A stretch of DNA of 49,529 bases, taken from positions 1 through 49,529 of the IMG/VR virus record IMGVR_UViG_3300022885_000024. The stretch is one strand, 5' to 3'. Position 1 is the stretch's first letter. Every line of letters begins with the position of its first letter. Positions 24,237 through 31,567 of the stretch are shown here, piece by piece. The notes under the pieces are model-generated. The model was not told where the DNA came from, searched no databases, and worked only from the letters and a program-made list of their open reading frames with translations. Origin of the DNA: a virus. A program made the position numbers and the translations under genes.

Positions 24237-24408
24237 AATACAAAAAGATGTAAGAATTATTGAATCAATATGGGATACAATAATGAAAAATACACAATAT
24301 AAAAATATTGATTTTACTAAATTTGAAAATGCTTATATTGATTATGAAAAAAAACAGATTGATTTAGGCAATTATATTTTAACAATTAACAAAAAAAATA
24401 AAATATGA
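24226..24408 (+). CDS. Small hypothetical protein (60 aa)
   Basis: GGAGG at 24218-24222 sets the start at 24226; an in-frame ATG at 24214 would put the GGAGG inside the gene. The start lies in the last 11 bases of the gene before. Lys- and Ile-rich, soluble, unrecognised. Confidence 0.65.
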   Translation: MKNKIQKDVRIIESIWDTIMKNTQYKNIDFTKFENAYIDYEKKQIDLGNYILTINKKNKI

Positions 24409-24533
24409 AAAATAAAAGAAATCAATTAGAAAGAAAACTAGATGAATATAACCATACGATGGAATTGATTAGAACAATTGTTCCAGTAGTTATATTAGTT
24501 CTTCAAGTTATTATATTGGTAAAAATTATATGA
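24405..24533 (+). CDS. Small membrane protein, C-terminal anchor (42 aa)
   Basis: ATGA overlap with the gene before and after. The first 22 residues are charged and helical (MKNKRNQLERKLDEYNHTME); residues 25-42 are one hydrophobic helix (IVPVVILVLQVIILVKII). A tail-anchored peptide of unknown job. The overlaps on both sides support it being real. Confidence 0.65.
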   Translation: MKNKRNQLERKLDEYNHTMELIRTIVPVVILVLQVIILVKII

Positions 24534-24766
24534 TAGAAACAATAGCAACCATTGATATTATTGAATTAGCATTAGACAATTTAAATAGTATTAATTATAA
24601 TAATAAAGAAGATACTGAAAAGAAAGTGGTAGAGGCAAAAATTACTTTACAAAATTTCAGAGATAAACTTCAAAAAGAGATTAATGAATTTGACAAATGG
24701 GCTACGAATCAGTCAAATATAGACGAATCAATACAACTAGAAATTGATTTAGAATCAGGAAAGTAA
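24530..24766 (+). CDS. Small hypothetical helical protein (78 aa)
   Basis: Coupled by ATGA to the membrane peptide. Almost entirely predicted helix (ALDNLNSINYNNKEDTEKKV then KITLQNFRDKLQKEINEF), acidic at the end. Not recognised. Promoter P4 follows. Confidence 0.65.
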   Translation: MIETIATIDIIELALDNLNSINYNNKEDTEKKVVEAKITLQNFRDKLQKEINEFDKWATNQSNIDESIQLEIDLESGK

Positions 24767-24790
24767 GTAAAATCAATGCTTTTTAAAGGG

Positions 24791-24819
24791 TTGACAAATA
24801 CACCATTTTCTGATAGGAT
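24791..24819 (+). promoter_or_regulatory. Sigma70-like promoter P4
   Basis: TTGACA (24791-24796), 17-base spacer, TAGGAT (24814-24819) after TGA. Serves the small genes from 24854. The leader has ATTAACACTAACAAAAGGACA, close to that of P2. Confidence 0.75.
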
Positions 24820-24853
24820 ATAGACTATTAACACTAACAAAAGGACATAATAT

Positions 24854-25213
24854 ATGAGTTACTTATACACTAAAGAACAACTATTCAACGAGTTTAAAGA
24901 CGTAACAGTAAAAGATCAAAGTAAGAAAAAAGAAACTTTTACTCACAGAGTCGAATATCTAAAAGCTCTTAAAGAAGATATGATCAAAGTACCGAAAAAC
25001 TTTAATAATCTTAATCTTACAACAGATCAACTACAGAATTTGATTGATGATTGGTCTGCTCCTAATCCGAGAGATGCGACATACATGAGAGTTTTTAAAA
25101 TGACATACGCTGAGAAAAAAGCAGAAGAAGAAGATGAGTATTATGACTTGACTAAAAAAGAAAAAGTATATACTCCGAAAAAGAAAAAAGAAGAAGATAT
25201 AAAATATAACTAA
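24854..25213 (+). CDS. Hypothetical charged protein (119 aa)
   Basis: AAAAGGACA precedes the ATG. The first 80 residues are helical with an LNLTTDQLQNLIDDW segment; the last 40 are very charged (KKKKEEDIKYN). Soluble. Not recognised. First gene after promoter P4, so probably expressed early. Confidence 0.7.
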   Translation: MSYLYTKEQLFNEFKDVTVKDQSKKKETFTHRVEYLKALKEDMIKVPKNFNNLNLTTDQLQNLIDDWSAPNPRDATYMRVFKMTYAEKKAEEEDEYYDLTKKEKVYTPKKKKEEDIKYN

Positions 25214-25504
25214 ATGTTAACTAAAAGCGAAAAATTAAATAAGTTGAGAGAAGACTACGATAATTATTGTAGATCATTAGGTGTCAATATTGATTCCGAC
25301 TACAACTCTTTTGAAGGTTATAATATGCCAAATTACAATTGTAGGCCATCAGTTCCTACAAGTGATAGAATAGTAGGTGATACTAAAAAAAGAGTTTACT
25401 CCACACAATTACCTATTGGCAAAACAATTAGTGTGGCGTATAACAAAGGTCCTTATATGATTGTTGATGTTAAGGACTTTAAAACTATGGGAAAAAAAGT
25501 ATGA
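25214..25504 (+). CDS. Hypothetical protein (96 aa)
   Basis: Starts directly after the preceding stop. Residues 1-20 are helical, the middle is Asn/Tyr/Pro-rich (NSFEGYNMPNYNCRPSVPTS), and the end is strand-like. One region (KKRVYSTQLPIGKTISVAYN) may be a small beta domain. Not recognised. Confidence 0.65.
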   Translation: MLTKSEKLNKLREDYDNYCRSLGVNIDSDYNSFEGYNMPNYNCRPSVPTSDRIVGDTKKRVYSTQLPIGKTISVAYNKGPYMIVDVKDFKTMGKKV

Positions 25505-25626
25505 GAACAATAAAGACATTTTTAGTAAAAATCATATACCATTATTCAACTTATTTAACAAGTTGGTCTTGGCAGAAATTATATAAAAATAAAAATAGCT
25601 TAGGTTATAAAAAAGGAGAGAAATAG
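25501..25626 (+). CDS. Small basic protein (41 aa)
   Basis: ATGA overlap with the gene before; stop one base before the next ATG region. Basic and aromatic (TFLVKIIYHYSTYLTSWSWQ). It may sit at a membrane surface. Supported by its tight fit between two genes only. Confidence 0.5.
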   Translation: MRTIKTFLVKIIYHYSTYLTSWSWQKLYKNKNSLGYKKGEK

Positions 25627-25627
25627 T

Positions 25628-25810
25628 ATGACAAAAAAAATTGAAATAACAATGATGAATGACGGCCAACTATCAATAGATGGTCAATGTAAACCAGCAG
25701 GTAATATTCATATTGAAGAATATGTTGATAATGATTTAGTTGGAGGTTCTTATACCACATATGAAAATGTAGTAGAAACATTAAAAGACTTTTTTAAGGA
25801 GGTAAAATAA
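25628..25810 (+). CDS. Small hypothetical protein (60 aa)
   Basis: GGAGAG at 25616-25621 precedes the ATG. Predicted strands then a helix (TYENVVETLKDFFKEVK). Acidic. Its stop overlaps the next start (TAATG). Not recognised. Confidence 0.65.
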   Translation: MTKKIEITMMNDGQLSIDGQCKPAGNIHIEEYVDNDLVGGSYTTYENVVETLKDFFKEVK

Positions 25811-25968
25811 TGGGTCACGCTAAAAAAAGAGGCACATATGAAGAAAGAGTTGCTCAATCTAAAAAAGGTATAAAAACCTATGAGCAGTTTTTAGAGGTAA
25901 AAACAGATACTAGAGTTAATAAATCTAAAGTATTTGTTGATTATGTTAAACATACCAATCAAAAGTAA
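25810..25968 (+). CDS. Small basic phage protein (52 aa)
   Basis: Coupled by TAATG. Begins MGHAKKRGTYEERVAQSKKG, a KRGTYEER start that I recall from small proteins of other phages. AAGGAGG (25796-25802) precedes it. Function unknown; the charge suggests nucleic-acid or protein binding. Confidence 0.6.
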   Translation: MGHAKKRGTYEERVAQSKKGIKTYEQFLEVKTDTRVNKSKVFVDYVKHTNQK

Positions 25969-25986
25969 AAAAAGAGGACAAATAAT

Positions 25987-26214
25987 ATGAGAACAATGAT
26001 GATGATAACCATTGCCGTCTTAATGACTATGACTATGGTAAAGAGTGACGAAACAATAGACGTTAAAGTTAAGAACTATATTGTAAACGAAGTTAATGAT
26101 ATTAAAGAGTATCAAAAAATTCAATGGGAACAAGGCAAACAACAGAATGCTAACAATTGGAATTTTATCAAAACAATTTTTATAAAGGTGAAAAATAATG
26201 TTACACAAGATTAG
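25987..26214 (+). CDS. Exported small protein (75 aa)
   Basis: AGAGGACA precedes the ATG. Residues 1-20 form a signal peptide or anchor (MRTMMMITIAVLMTMTMVKS), and the rest is a soluble helical segment with an amphipathic end. It would act in the periplasm. First of several exported products in this region. Confidence 0.65.
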   Translation: MRTMMMITIAVLMTMTMVKSDETIDVKVKNYIVNEVNDIKEYQKIQWEQGKQQNANNWNFIKTIFIKVKNNVTQD

Positions 26215-26386
26215 TGATTTTTGTTTAAAGATAGATGGTCTTAAAAAGACTAGCGATAGATTGTATAATCTTAAATACAATAATTCAAAAACACCTGAAA
26301 GGGATGCTGAAGTTAATGAGTTAATAGATGATATTCAATCTACGTGTAAAATAATTTCTGCTGATAATAAACCATATGACAAATAG
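26198..26386 (+). CDS. Small helical protein (62 aa)
   Basis: AAAGGTGA lies before the ATG, inside the previous gene. Helical and charged, with two Cys far apart (DFCLKI, STCKII). Not recognised. Overlaps both neighbours. Confidence 0.6.
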   Translation: MLHKISDFCLKIDGLKKTSDRLYNLKYNNSKTPERDAEVNELIDDIQSTCKIISADNKPYDK

Positions 26387-26585
26387 AAATTATAGCTCAC
26401 ACGACTTTAGAAAGAATACAGATGACGCTGTTATTGTAGATGAACACAAAACAGTTATTAGAGAAGCTAATGCCTGTAGAGTTGTCTTTAAAGATAAACA
26501 CGGTAAAGAACAAGAGGTGGAAGTATCCAGATTGATACAAGTATTTCTTAATAATATTTGGGAGAATAAAAAAAGTGTCAAATAA
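26376..26585 (+). CDS. Small hypothetical protein (69 aa)
   Basis: Overlaps the gene before by 11 bases. It has a basic start, a strand region (KTVIREANACRVVFKDKHGK) and a C-terminal helix (VSRLIQVFLNNIWENK). The GTG start of the next gene lies at its end. Not recognised. Confidence 0.6.
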   Translation: MTNRNYSSHDFRKNTDDAVIVDEHKTVIREANACRVVFKDKHGKEQEVEVSRLIQVFLNNIWENKKSVK

Positions 26586-26736
26586 AGATATAACTATAAA
26601 ACAATTAGAAGAACAGAAAAAAGAAATAAACGAGAAGTTAGAACACTACGAGTTTAGAGGTCCATCTATAAAGATACAAGAACTTGAAGATGAACTTTTT
26701 GAAGTGAATGATACAATAAAGAAATTAAATGCCTAG
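26575..26736 (+). CDS. Small coiled-coil protein, GTG start (53 aa)
   Basis: GGGAG at 26560-26564 precedes GTG 26575. The product is a likely coiled coil (LEEQKKEINEKLEHYEF, LEDELFEVNDTIKKL). It overlaps both neighbours. No membrane segment. Function unknown. Confidence 0.55.
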   Translation: MSNKDITIKQLEEQKKEINEKLEHYEFRGPSIKIQELEDELFEVNDTIKKLNA

Positions 26737-27199
26737 AATATTTTTAATATTAATTATTGGTGTATTATTAACCAATTGCTCAGCCAATAGATCAACCGTT
26801 GGTGCCACATTGGGTGGAGCAACGGCTACGAGTGCTTGTGTGAGTTTAGGTGTTACAGATCCATATGTTATTGGTGGTTGTGCTTTAGTAGGTGCCTTTA
26901 AGGGTGCTGATATTATGTATAAATCAGACTATGATGTACACAATGCCGTATTTGTAGATCATTTAAATACAGGTCCGTCAAAACAATCATATACAAATTG
27001 GTATAATCAGAAATCAGGTAATAGTGGTATTATCAAAACAAGTAGCTCTTATATGAAAGGTCCTTTAAAATGTAAAGATTATGACGCTACAGTTGATATT
27101 ACACAACAATGGCCTTTAGTTGGAATTGGAAGTCCAAATAGAAAAGCAGTGTTTGGTACAGCATGTCAGTTACCAGACGGAAGATGGATTGAGGGTTAA
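26729..27199 (+). CDS. Outer-membrane-type lipoprotein with glycine-zipper segment (156 aa)
   Basis: Lipoprotein signal MPRIFLILIIGVLLTNCSAN with Cys17. A Gly/Ala/Thr-rich hydrophobic stretch (STVGATLGGATATSACVSLG and GGCALVGAFKGAD) recalls the glycine-zipper of 17 kDa surface antigen-type lipoproteins, and the end (CKDYDATVDI, AVFGTACQLPDGRWIEG) resembles the C-terminal domain of that family in alphaproteobacteria. It probably came from a host. Possible role: altering the infected cell's outer membrane, for example blocking other phages; that is a guess. Confidence 0.75.
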   Translation: MPRIFLILIIGVLLTNCSANRSTVGATLGGATATSACVSLGVTDPYVIGGCALVGAFKGADIMYKSDYDVHNAVFVDHLNTGPSKQSYTNWYNQKSGNSGIIKTSSSYMKGPLKCKDYDATVDITQQWPLVGIGSPNRKAVFGTACQLPDGRWIEG

Positions 27200-27570
27200 T
27201 GAGAAAATTATTATTAATTATATCATTATTGGTTCTAACATCTATAGTAGTAAATCATGTTATGGCTGGAGAAAAGATATTATATTCAAAAGTAAAAACA
27301 ATACAACCAGAAAAAACTGATGGCCAATATTGTTTTGTAAAGGTTGTTATCAAACAAGAGGGAGATACAATCTCAAAAGAAGAAATTTTGGAGTGTGCTG
27401 ACGGTAAAAAGGGTATTTATACCCCAGGTTATTGGGATTTATTTGCTCAATTCTATTACAGAGATGTTTCAGCTCCAGAATATTGCCGATATTATAGTCG
27501 GCCAAAACATGTCTTTAAAACACCAGGAAAGACTTGTTTAAAAATAGATGGTGAATGGGAGGTTAGATGA
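27199..27570 (+). CDS. Exported Cys-containing protein (123 aa)
   Basis: Signal peptide at residues 1-23 (LLIISLLVLTSIVVNHVMAG). The mature part has four or five Cys and many aromatic residues (YWDLFAQFYYRDVSAPEYCR). It is likely a small periplasmic domain held by disulfides. Coupled by TAATG to the lipoprotein upstream. Not recognised. Confidence 0.65.
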   Translation: MRKLLLIISLLVLTSIVVNHVMAGEKILYSKVKTIQPEKTDGQYCFVKVVIKQEGDTISKEEILECADGKKGIYTPGYWDLFAQFYYRDVSAPEYCRYYSRPKHVFKTPGKTCLKIDGEWEVR

Positions 27571-27707
27571 TTAAGAATATAATCATAATATCACTTCTAC
27601 TTGTAATTGTGCTAGATGTTAGTCCTAATGAGTTTTTAGACTATATTTCAATGGGACTTGACAAATTACAAGATTTAGTATATAATGTAAAAAGTGAGGT
27701 TAATTAA
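27567..27707 (+). CDS. Small membrane or exported peptide (46 aa)
   Basis: ATGA overlap with the gene before. The first 17 residues are hydrophobic (MIKNIIIISLLLVIVLDVS), the rest is an amphipathic helix (LDYISMGLDKLQDLVYNV). GGGAGG lies about five bases before the ATG (27557-27562). Function unknown. Confidence 0.6.
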   Translation: MIKNIIIISLLLVIVLDVSPNEFLDYISMGLDKLQDLVYNVKSEVN

Positions 27708-27709
27708 TT

Positions 27710-28327
27710 ATGAATAAAATGATAAAACTAGTATCAGTTGTAGTAGCAGGCCTATTGATGGCTAACTGTTCAGCAACTTATAAGATGAAAAGTGAGAAAG
27801 GTAAAGTATTAAACGAAGTACCGAAATGGTATATGGCCGACTTCTCAGAAAAACAAGCGTGTGATACACCAACGTTTGGTAAAGATAAAGATAAAATGTG
27901 TATCTTTGGTGTTGGTACTGCCGTATCTCCAGACCTTAATTTAGCAATAGAAAAAGGTATGATGATAGCGAAAGCAGAGTTAGCTGACATTATCAAAGGT
28001 GAAATGAATAAGTCTAGTAAACAATTCATTACAGAGTTAGGAAAGAATAATAACAAGACAACTGTATCAGAGGTTGAGTCAACGATTGTTAACTTAATTA
28101 AAAATACACCAGTTAGAGGTTATGAAATCTTTGCTAAAGATGTAACAATCACAAATCAAAAATACTACAGAGCTTGGGTTGGTTTAAGATTACCAATGGG
28201 TGAATACAATAAAATGTATAACTTCACAATTGAAGAAGCTGTAGATTCATATAACGTTAAGATGAAAGCTAATGTAGCTTATGACAACTTAATGAAAGAA
28301 AAAAATGAAGATAGTAATATACAGTAA
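27710..28327 (+). CDS. LPP20-like lipoprotein (205 aa)
   Basis: Lipoprotein signal with Cys20 (VVVAGLLMANCSA). The body fits the LPP20 family: VPKWYMADF, IFGVGTAVSPDLNLAIEKGM, then AKAELADIIKGEMNKSSKQF and a C-terminal YYRAWVGLRLP strand. LPP20 proteins are outer-membrane lipoproteins of unclear function in bacteria. It is likely host-derived. It ends in overlap with the glutaredoxin gene. Confidence 0.75.
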   Translation: MNKMIKLVSVVVAGLLMANCSATYKMKSEKGKVLNEVPKWYMADFSEKQACDTPTFGKDKDKMCIFGVGTAVSPDLNLAIEKGMMIAKAELADIIKGEMNKSSKQFITELGKNNNKTTVSEVESTIVNLIKNTPVRGYEIFAKDVTITNQKYYRAWVGLRLPMGEYNKMYNFTIEEAVDSYNVKMKANVAYDNLMKEKNEDSNIQ

Positions 28328-28571
28328 AAACAATTGTCAATTTTGTAACAAGGCGAAGCATATGATAAAATCACTTGGCCTTGAATACGAAGAAAAGTCA
28401 TTAGAGAAAGACTTTGATTCAGACCCTACAAAACTAATGGAAGATATTGGTAAACCAGTAAGAACTATGCCACAAATTAAAATTGATGATAAATTAATTG
28501 GTGGTTATAATCAATTAATAGAATACTTTATGGTAAAAGGTAGAGTAAACTTTAAAGGTGAAATCATATAG
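28305..28571 (+). CDS. Glutaredoxin (88 aa)
   Basis: Thiol reductase that would supply electrons to the phage ribonucleotide reductase, as nrdC does in T4. C11-x-x-C14 active site (NCQFCNKA), the cis-Pro loop (TMPQIKID) and GGYNQL for glutathione binding are all present. Full length for a phage glutaredoxin. It starts inside the end of the lipoprotein gene. Confidence 0.93.
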   Translation: MKIVIYSKNNCQFCNKAKHMIKSLGLEYEEKSLEKDFDSDPTKLMEDIGKPVRTMPQIKIDDKLIGGYNQLIEYFMVKGRVNFKGEII

Positions 28572-29056
28572 TGTCAAACGATAAACTGCCACCAAAAGAC
28601 AACGTTATTTTGTTTCCTTTAAATAAAATTGTAGAGAAACCTGGTATTACAAAATCACCAGAAGATAATGAGTATATCAAAAGAATACAACAGAAACAAA
28701 CAAAAGAGTTTGTTGAAACAGCAGTTGATGATATTAGTATGAACTTGTTAAGACAATTATATGACCTTGCCATTAAAACAGAAAAACAATCATTTACAAA
28801 AGACTTGGCCATGGTTGTTGATATGATTAGAGGTTTAGTTTATAGAGATTTTGATATGGTACACCCAGCACAAAAACTATCAGACAAGTTGGTACAAGTA
28901 AATAAAAATCAAGGTAGTGCTTTGTCAGCTAGAATAGATTATAGTAGTATAATTGATAAGCCAACAAAGACTAAACCATTAAGTAAAGATGTAAAAGAAG
29001 ATTTAAAGGATCTAAATGATTCAAGTATGTTTGAAGGAGAAAATTTAGATGACTAA
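28571..29056 (+). CDS. Conserved phage protein of unknown function, GTG start (161 aa)
   Basis: GTG 28571 shares its first base with the glutaredoxin stop (TAGTG), so it is coupled. Contains two helical blocks (NEYIKRIQQKQTKEFVETAV, MNLLRQLYDLAIKTEKQSFT) and an acidic end. I recall similar genes next to glutaredoxin in marine T4-like phages. No function known. Confidence 0.7.
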   Translation: MSNDKLPPKDNVILFPLNKIVEKPGITKSPEDNEYIKRIQQKQTKEFVETAVDDISMNLLRQLYDLAIKTEKQSFTKDLAMVVDMIRGLVYRDFDMVHPAQKLSDKLVQVNKNQGSALSARIDYSSIIDKPTKTKPLSKDVKEDLKDLNDSSMFEGENLDD

Positions 29057-29127
29057 CAAAATTCCTAAGAGAATCGCCACAGCTGGTTGTAAAATAGCAT
29101 TTAATAATAAACAAAAGGAGATAAATC

Positions 29128-29481
29128 ATGTTTGGTTTAACTAAAAAAACAAATACAACTACGGAAACTAGAGGAAGAAAAAAATTGTCTAAAAAGGCTA
29201 AAATTCTTAATCTATTACAAAGAGGTTCATCAATCTCATGGAAAGCTTTAAATACCAATTACGGTCTAAAGTCACCTAGAGCTATGGTTGATACTTTAAG
29301 AGCTGAAGGTTTTATGATCTACGGTTCAAAATCTAAAGGTAACCATGTGTATAGATTAGGTACACCTACTAGAGCTATTATATCAGCAGGTATTAACGCT
29401 CTATACGGAACACCTTTTAAATACGACAATGCTAGCACTGTTGCTCCTACAAAAGCAACTGTAGCTTCTATTGACGCCTAG
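29128..29481 (+). CDS. Winged-helix DNA-binding phage protein (117 aa)
   Basis: AAAGGAG precedes the ATG. Residues about 22-75 fit a winged helix: AKILNLLQRGSSISWKALNT, SPRAMVDTLRAEGFMIYGSK, NHVYRLGTPTRA, where the second segment would be the recognition helix and the third the wing. Similar small proteins occur in many tailed phages. It is followed by a GC-rich hairpin, so it may end a transcript. Regulator or nucleoid-type role, unproven. Confidence 0.75.
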   Translation: MFGLTKKTNTTTETRGRKKLSKKAKILNLLQRGSSISWKALNTNYGLKSPRAMVDTLRAEGFMIYGSKSKGNHVYRLGTPTRAIISAGINALYGTPFKYDNASTVAPTKATVASIDA

Positions 29482-29490
29482 TTAGTTACA

Positions 29491-29510
29491 TGGGGGCCTT
29501 CGGGCCCCTA
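29491..29510 (+). terminator. GC-rich TTCG hairpin, possible terminator
   Basis: GGGGCC (29493-29498), TTCG loop and GGCCCC (29503-29508), extended by a GT pair and a TA pair. The stem is very stable for this AT-rich genome. There is only a weak T-run after it (CTATACTATTATG), so it may be an RNA-stabilising 3' end instead of a classical terminator. Confidence 0.6.
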
Positions 29511-29517
29511 TACTATT

Positions 29518-29682
29518 ATGACAATAGGATACGGTTTAGGTTTATTTTTAATAGGCACAACATTAACAATAATTTTTATGGCTATTGCTTATCATATAGG
29601 CAGTAGACCTTTAAAAAAAGAAGAAGAATTAAACGAAGCAGAAAAGACAATTTTAAAACTAAAAAAAATAAAAGAATTATAA
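29518..29682 (+). CDS. Small membrane protein (54 aa)
   Basis: ATG 29518 comes eight bases after the hairpin. One membrane helix (GLGLFLIGTTLTIIFMAIAY) and a charged, coiled C-terminus (EELNEAEKTILKLKKIKEL). It ends directly before the RNase H start. No clear ribosome site. Unknown function. Confidence 0.55.
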   Translation: MTIGYGLGLFLIGTTLTIIFMAIAYHIGSRPLKKEEELNEAEKTILKLKKIKEL

Positions 29683-30528
29683 ATGATACTAGTCGATTTA
29701 AACCAAATACTAATTTCAAACCTAATGGCTCAAGTAAGAGGCAAAGGTGATGTAAAACCAAATAAAGATATGATTAGACATATGGTCTTAAATTCTTTGA
29801 GAGGGTTTAATATAAAGTTTAAAGGAGAATATGGTCAGATGGTACTATGTTCAGACGCTGCTGATCCATGGCGTAGAGATTTCTTCCCACAATACAAACA
29901 CAGTAGAAAAATGGCCAGACAAGATGGTCCATTTGATTGGGATAATATATTTAAGATTATAACGGAAGTTAAAGACGAAATATCTAAAAACTTTCCATAC
30001 ATAATGATGTATGTTGAGAACTGTGAGGCTGATGATATAATAGCAACACTAGTAAAAGAACAAAAAGAAGATTTATACCTGATTGTTTCAGGTGATAAGG
30101 ACTTCATACAATTACACCATTATGGTAATGTATATCAATGGTCACCTTTCTTAAAAGGTTTTATAGGAGAACAAGAAGATCCAGTAAAATTTTTAAGAGA
30201 ACAAATTATTAAAGGCGATAGATCAGATGGTGTACCAAATATACTAAGTCCAGATAATATATTTGTAACTGGTGAAAGACAAAAACCTATTACGAAAAAG
30301 AAATTGGAAGAATGGTCCAATATTGAAAATATACCATTAGGATCAGAAACTAAAAAGAATTTCAATAGAAATAAGAAGTTAATCGATCTATCACAGATAC
30401 CATTAACGATACAGGAAAACATTATAAATAAGTATAAAGACTATAAAGTACCAAGCAGGTCGCTCCTGTTACCATACTTTATTGAAAATAAAATGAAGTC
30501 AATGATAGAAGTTATATCCGACTTTTGA
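29683..30528 (+). CDS. rnh: T4 RNase H-like 5' nuclease (281 aa)
   Basis: Removes RNA primers and 5' flaps from lagging-strand fragments. FEN-type motifs: MILVDLNQI (first Asp), CSDAADPWRRDFFPQYKHSR, then ENCEADDIIATLV and YLIVSGDKDFIQL, which carry the clustered metal-binding Asp/Glu residues, and KGDRSDGVPNIL in the helix-hairpin part. The length is near T4 RNase H (305). It complements primase, gp32 and gp59 in this window. Confidence 0.92.
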   Translation: MILVDLNQILISNLMAQVRGKGDVKPNKDMIRHMVLNSLRGFNIKFKGEYGQMVLCSDAADPWRRDFFPQYKHSRKMARQDGPFDWDNIFKIITEVKDEISKNFPYIMMYVENCEADDIIATLVKEQKEDLYLIVSGDKDFIQLHHYGNVYQWSPFLKGFIGEQEDPVKFLREQIIKGDRSDGVPNILSPDNIFVTGERQKPITKKKLEEWSNIENIPLGSETKKNFNRNKKLIDLSQIPLTIQENIINKYKDYKVPSRSLLLPYFIENKMKSMIEVISDF

Positions 30529-30547
30529 AACATATATGGAGTAAATA

Positions 30548-31075
30548 ATGGCCGAACAAGAAAAACAACAACAACATCCAAACTTAATTAGTAAGAAAGC
30601 TATGTCATCTTTAGCTAACACTAGAGGTTCTCAAGGAGAAACTGTACATGAAATTTTTACTAAAATTAATAACGCTAAAGATAAACCTAAAAAGAAAGAA
30701 GTATTAAAAAAATATGATACTCCTTACATTAGACAAATCTTAAAAGCAGGATTTGATCCTAAAATAAAATGGGTCTTACCAGAAGGAACACCTCCTTACA
30801 TTGCTAATGAATCACCGGTTGGTACGGAACATGGCTTGTTAAGAAACGAGGCAAGAAAACTATACCTTTTCATAGAAGGTGGCGACAATACAATTACTAG
30901 AACAAAAAAAGAAACTTTGTTTATACAGATGTTAGAAGGCTTACATAAGACAGAAGCTGAAGTATTAATACATGTAAAAGACAAGACTTTAAATAAGACT
31001 TATAAAGGTCTAACTGAACAATTAGTAAAGGAAACTTTTGATTGGAATGATGACTTTATGAGAAATACCAAATAA
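30548..31075 (+). CDS. Conserved T4-like phage protein, DUF6433-like (175 aa)
   Basis: Matches a family I recall from marine and other T4-like phages: HEIFTKINNAKDKPKKKEVL, then WVLPEGTPPYIANE, YLFIEGGDN and LFIQMLEGLHKTEAEVL with a C-terminal KGLTEQLVKETF. Soluble, basic at the start. Function unknown. ATG preceded by GGAG. A hairpin and promoter P5 follow. Confidence 0.75.
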   Translation: MAEQEKQQQHPNLISKKAMSSLANTRGSQGETVHEIFTKINNAKDKPKKKEVLKKYDTPYIRQILKAGFDPKIKWVLPEGTPPYIANESPVGTEHGLLRNEARKLYLFIEGGDNTITRTKKETLFIQMLEGLHKTEAEVLIHVKDKTLNKTYKGLTEQLVKETFDWNDDFMRNTK

Positions 31076-31088
31076 TTCTAACGAATCA

Positions 31089-31113
31089 CATGGTCGGAGC
31101 TCTTCCGGCCATG
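31089..31113 (+). other. Stable hairpin without T-run
   Basis: CATGGTCGG (31089-31097) pairs with CCGGCCATG (31105-31113), one G-U pair, loop of 7. It lies between the DUF6433-like gene and promoter P5. No T-run follows on either strand, so a simple rho-independent terminator is not supported; it may protect an mRNA end or pair elsewhere. Confidence 0.55.
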
Positions 31114-31146
31114 CCAAAACCCTTACCTCCCAACGAAAAATAGAGC

Positions 31147-31175
31147 TTGACTTTATAGTCTTTTTATGGTATCCT
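31147..31175 (+). promoter_or_regulatory. Sigma70-like promoter P5
   Basis: TTGACT (31147-31152), 17-base spacer, TATCCT (31170-31175) preceded by TGG. The leader contains AAGGAG before the ATG at 31204. Serves an exported protein and the genes after it. Confidence 0.7.
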
Positions 31176-31203
31176 ATACCAATAAATATAAGGAGAATAT
31201 ACT

Positions 31204-31563
31204 ATGAAGAAATACTTGATTACATTAACGATTATACTAGCAACATTATGGTTTGGTCTAACGAGTTTTATGAACTCGGCGATGGCTAATGACTATAACA
31301 AGGCAGTAATTGGCCATGTTATACAATCTAAAGTTAATGGTATTGATGTAAATACTCAAAAGTTATTAGAGTACGAAATGTCAAAACTAGGACACCAATT
31401 TGCTTTAGAGTCAATACAGATTATACAAGCTTATTTACCTGCCATACTTGATGGTGTATTAGCTGAAATGAGATTAAAAGCAGATAGTGAATATAAATGT
31501 TCATTATTAAAAGGTAGTCAAATAGAGGATAAAGAATGTAATGATAAAGGTAAAGAAAAATAA
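31204..31563 (+). CDS. Exported protein of unknown function (119 aa)
   Basis: AAGGAG precedes the ATG by normal spacing. A signal peptide (residues 1-28, ending AMAND) is followed by a helical domain (KLLEYEMSKLGHQFALESIQ, IIQAYLPAILDGVL) and a Cys pair near the end. Likely periplasmic. It has its own promoter, so it may be needed early. Not recognised. Confidence 0.7.
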   Translation: MKKYLITLTIILATLWFGLTSFMNSAMANDYNKAVIGHVIQSKVNGIDVNTQKLLEYEMSKLGHQFALESIQIIQAYLPAILDGVLAEMRLKADSEYKCSLLKGSQIEDKECNDKGKEK

Positions 31564-31567
31564 TAGT

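Noticed and set aside
29049-29144. 31-codon frame between 28571 and 29128 genes
   Set aside because: It overlaps the winged-helix gene start and includes its ribosome site; composition gives no support.
30423-30430. TATAAATA inside the RNase H gene (also 14607-14614 and 37895-37902 in coding sequence)
   Set aside because: These lie within genes, far from any following start; in AT-rich DNA the octamer arises by chance.
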